Shown here in pieces: positions 14,175-16,328 of a DNA stretch of 16,328 bases. Below the pieces are notes generated by a model. It was given only the letters and a program-made list of their open reading frames with translations. It had not been told where the DNA came from and searched no databases. Position 1 is the first letter of the stretch. The number at the start of each line of letters is the position of its first letter. The position numbers and the translations under genes are program-made. Source of the DNA: Clostridiales bacterium (lineage in GTDB: Bacteria > Bacillota > Clostridia > Oscillospirales > Butyricicoccaceae); assembly GCA_019421385.1 (NCBI GenBank), contig JAHZFK010000002.1, positions 93,560 to 109,887 of the forward strand, read 5' to 3'.

Positions 14175-14867
14175 CCTTGGAAGCCGTTTAACCGTGGCTG
14201 CTATACGGTTGATATTCGCTTCTTCTATCGCATCGAGTGCGAGGTCAGCTGCGTGGTTGGCCGTCCGCGCATCATCGACGGTCTTGCCGTGTTTGACAAG
14301 CGCGTGGTGCTGTTCGGCGGCGAAGGCGGTGCCCGCATTTTCTCCTCCCGCTATGTCGAGGACGGCATGGATGTGCAGCTGGCGCCCGACAGCAACAAGC
14401 CGACCGCAGTGGTCGAGGTGGTCGATCCGATCGTGTTGGATGCACGCGTGGTTGCACCGGAGACTTCGTGCAACTGCTGCTGCTGCACCCTGCACGAGGT
14501 ACCGCGTCCGATCTGCTCTTGCTTCGGCGGCGACAATCTGGTGCTGGACAACGACGGCTATCAGCTGTTCGTTACGCTCGGTCAGTTCTCCATCATCCGT
14601 CTGGAGCGCGATATCCAGCTGCTTATGCCCGCGTATGACATCTGCCTGCCGCGTCGTGACTGCTCGAACAGCGGCGTAGGCGGCGAGCAGGATCCCTGCG
14701 AGATTTTCGCAAACTTTGAATTCCCGATCGACGAATTCTTCCCGCCCAAGCAGGAGTGCGGAGAGAATTTGTGCGGCACACTGGGCGGCAATTCGAACGG
14801 CTGCGGCTGTGGCAACGGCAACAGCAATTCGGGTGGCTGCGGATGCGGCAGCAAGTGCGGCTGCTGA
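14175..14867 (+). pseudogene. cysteine-rich protein gene with missing 5' end
   Basis: From 14175 the frame reads convincingly as protein (PWKPFNRGCYTVDIRFFYRIECEVSC), but the codon just before is TAA (14172-14174). No ATG, GTG or TTG occurs in frame until GTG at 14253, which lies inside the protein-like part and has no proper ribosome site. The remaining 231 codons have a beta-rich middle (GLAVFDKRVVLFGGEGGARIFSSRY, YQLFVTLGQFSIIRLERDIQLL), a CNCCCC cluster, and a Gly/Asn/Cys tail ending CGCGSKCGC. It ends at TGA 14867 with its own terminator. The function is not recognised; such tails occur in clostridial surface or spore-associated proteins, but that is only an analogy. The simplest reading is a 5'-truncated gene, with the upstream 60 bases showing no matching coding in other frames. 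An unusual start codon or a sequence error at the TAA remains possible. Confidence 0.6.
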
Positions 14868-14891
14868 GCCGTATACGATTTCACAAAATGG

Positions 14892-14923
14892 AAAAGGGCG
14901 CTCCGCAAGGAGCGCTCTTTTTT
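14892..14923 (+). terminator. terminator after the cysteine-rich gene
   Basis: A 13-bp stem (14892-14904 with 14909-14921, one G-U) around GCAA, ending in six T. It lies 24 bases after the stop. Its survival suggests the upstream gene was intact until recently. Confidence 0.92.
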
Positions 14924-15051
14924 CATGCTATGGATTTGAAGAAATCGGGGAACGGACTGGTGTGATTGAAGGCTGGAGAAGCGGCAATGCAGGACATAAG
15001 CGCGGCTTGGATCGCATAGGATAGGAATGTAGGAAGGGGGGAGGGTGCTGG

Positions 15052-15615
15052 ATGCAGGAAGAAAAAAGTCATGTTTATACCATTATTCTGGGCGTGTGTA
15101 TGCTGCTGTGCCTCATGATGATCGGCAGGATGCTGCTCGGCCATCCGGAGCAGGCAGTTCCGCCGGAAACGGACAGTCCAACTTTGCCGGAGCAGGAGGA
15201 AACGGGAATGGAATTGCGGGAAGCAGATTTGTGTGAATTGATCGGGCAGGCATTGCCCATACCAGCGCGTGAAATTACCGCAAAGATCGGCGCGGATGAA
15301 ACCATTTCCGTTGTCGTTTTAGTGAGCAAGCAGGATTTGCAGGAAAGTGGGCTAGTACCGGGTGGACTGCGCACTGCTTTGATGTTTTTGCCGGATGAGT
15401 GTCGCATGTACGGTGCATGGACGGCTTCCGTGGCGGAGGGCAAGATCACGCTGCAATGTGAAAAAGCGGAGATCGGTGAGATCGCGATACCGGCAGAACT
15501 GGTCTCGACGTTGACCGATCAGGTTGCGGCTTCCATGAACGAATATTTTGCGCAAACTGGAATGAAACCGGAAAAACTGGAATGGACGGATGGTGCGCTG
15601 CGGTTGACAGCATGA
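15052..15615 (+). CDS. unrecognised membrane-anchored protein
   Basis: A 187-residue protein of unknown function. It has one N-terminal hydrophobic segment (about residues 9-29, VYTIILGVCMLLCLMMIGRMLLG) after a short charged start. A Pro/Glu-rich linker (31-51) and a soluble C-terminal domain (52-187), probably outside the cell, follow. The cysteines at 16 and 20 are not in a good lipobox, so I read a membrane anchor and not a lipoprotein. The domain is acidic with alternating strands and a final helix (STLTDQVAASMNEYFAQTG). The ATG follows AAGGGGGGAGG with normal spacing. It is alone between two terminators and convergent with the hydrolase gene. I see no clear promoter in the 128 bases between the preceding terminator and the gene. 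It looks like a genuine gene: good ribosome site, protein-like composition, terminator at the end. Confidence 0.82.
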   Translation: MQEEKSHVYTIILGVCMLLCLMMIGRMLLGHPEQAVPPETDSPTLPEQEETGMELREADLCELIGQALPIPAREITAKIGADETISVVVLVSKQDLQESGLVPGGLRTALMFLPDECRMYGAWTASVAEGKITLQCEKAEIGEIAIPAELVSTLTDQVAASMNEYFAQTGMKPEKLEWTDGALRLTA

Positions 15616-15631
15616 CGAAACAGCAAAAAGA

Positions 15632-15665
15632 AAAACGGCATGGCCCATATGGGTCATGCCGTTTT
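15632..15665. terminator. bidirectional terminator between convergent genes
   Basis: A 15-position stem (15632-15646 with 15651-15665, one G-U) around ATAT, with A-runs on one side and T-runs on the other, so it works on both strands. It lies 17 bases after the plus-strand gene stop and 21 bases past the minus-strand hydrolase stop. Confidence 0.92.
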
Positions 15666-15685
15666 ACAGCAATATAGCTTGTCCG

Positions 15686-16328
15686 TTAATCAAAAATCAC
15701 ACGGCCGCCGCCCTGGAAACGGGTCAGGTAAGTGCCGGACAGCGATTCATACTTGACCACTTCGCCGGTATGCGGAGAATGGATAAACGTATCGTCGCCC
15801 ACATAGATACCAACGTGGCTGATAGAAGAGGCACTGCTGCCGAAGAATACGAGATCGCCCGGCTCAAGATCTTCCAGCGATACGCGCGTGGTAGCATCAA
15901 ACTGGGACTGAGCAACACGCGGGATAGTGCCGACCGTGTTGGCAAAGACGTAAGAGGTAAAGCCGGAGCAGTCAAAGCCGCTCGGCGTGCTGCCGCCGTA
16001 TACATACGGCGTTCCGAGGAACTGTGCAGCATATTCCAGAACCTCTGCGCGCTTTTCGCTCGTGCCAGTATAGGAAACAGCGTTGGCGGCAGGTACGATG
16101 GTTTCGGAGCTGGAATTGTTGGTAGCAGAGCTGCCGGAATTAGAGCTTGTCCCCTGCGTGGTGGAGAAGCTGATATAATCCGGATGTACATAACCGGTCT
16201 TGCCGTTATATGTAACCTTGAACCAGTTGCTCTTTACACCGGTCACGTCAACGACTGTGCCGTTTTTGAGCGACGCGAGCACGCTGGAAGAGGTGTTCGG
16301 CTGCGAACGGAAGTTTACCGTGGTATCG
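15686..16328 (-). CDS. SH3-NlpC/P60 peptidoglycan endopeptidase, N-terminus beyond window
   Basis: The frame is open to the right edge, so the start and any signal peptide are outside; 214 residues are visible. The first part is a bacterial SH3 domain (TTVNFRSQPNTSSSVLASLKNGTVVDVTG, NWFKVTYNGKTGYVHPDYI) that binds cell wall. A Ser/Asn-rich linker follows, then an NlpC/P60 cysteine peptidase domain: YAAQFLGTPYVYGG, catalytic Cys in GFDCSGFTSYVF, His in SHVGIYVG and the third polar residue in FIHSP. Such enzymes cut D-Glu to diaminopimelate bonds in peptide stems and act outside the cell in wall turnover or daughter-cell separation. An internal ATG at 16282 exists but lies within the SH3 domain and is not the start. 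It ends against the shared terminator at 15632-15665. Confidence 0.93.
   Translation of the reverse strand, partial: DTTVNFRSQPNTSSSVLASLKNGTVVDVTGVKSNWFKVTYNGKTGYVHPDYISFSTTQGTSSNSGSSATNNSSSETIVPAANAVSYTGTSEKRAEVLEYAAQFLGTPYVYGGSTPSGFDCSGFTSYVFANTVGTIPRVAQSQFDATTRVSLEDLEPGDLVFFGSSASSISHVGIYVGDDTFIHSPHTGEVVKYESLSGTYLTRFQGGGRVIFD

Noticed and set aside
14462..14866. Cys- and Gly-rich repeats considered as a small peptide toxin or metallothionein gene
   Set aside because: They are the internal cluster and tail of one continuous 231-codon frame, without a separate start.

Overview
The window is moderately GC-rich, tightly packed bacterial DNA. It most likely comes from a Gram-positive anaerobe of the class Clostridia, with Oscillospirales (Agathobaculum/Butyricicoccus-like) as a weak guess. 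Supporting signs are strong AGGAGG ribosome sites, frequent T-tailed intrinsic terminators, a type III glutamine synthetase, a multi-subunit glutamate synthase, an ANTAR antiterminator and an SH3/NlpC cell-wall hydrolase.

Layout. (1) 1-2553, minus strand: dapF (diaminopimelate epimerase) followed with an ATGA overlap by pyrG (CTP synthase). A strong terminator lies just upstream of dapF. (2) 2647-9865, minus strand: one long nitrogen-assimilation operon in the order glutamine amidotransferase subunit, FMN/Fe-S glutamate synthase core, four-cluster ferredoxin, FAD/NAD(P) oxidoreductase, GXGXG subunit, glutamine synthetase (glnA), ANTAR regulator. (3) 9836-10018: divergent promoter region. (4) 10126-14048, plus strand: type III glutamine synthetase (glnN), then an ammonium transporter fused to a C-terminal PII domain. 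(5) 14175-14867, plus strand: a cysteine-rich reading frame that lacks a start codon. (6) 15052-15615, plus strand: an unrecognised membrane-anchored protein. (7) 15686 to the right edge, minus strand: the C-terminal part of an SH3-NlpC/P60 hydrolase.

The main result is a regulatory circuit readable in the DNA. Each of the three nitrogen transcription units (glutamate synthase operon, glnN, amt-PII) is preceded by an intrinsic terminator. In each case the 5' arm of that terminator is shared with a small stem closing a six-base loop AAAGGC, AAAGGC or AATGGC. All three loops have A at position 1 and G at position 4, the known ANTAR recognition rule. The small hairpin and the terminator cannot form together. 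The operon's last gene encodes an ANTAR protein with a degenerate receiver domain (phospho-acceptor Asp replaced by Asn). The inferred circuit is that the ANTAR protein stabilises the hexaloop hairpins, prevents termination, and so switches on ammonium uptake (Amt), glutamine synthesis (GlnN, GlnA) and glutamate synthesis (Glt), including its own gene. Unlike the described two-hairpin ANTAR targets, each leader appears to hold only one hexaloop hairpin, very close to the predicted transcription start in the two promoter-proximal cases. How the ANTAR protein senses nitrogen is not visible; the neighbouring GlnA or the PII domain are candidates.
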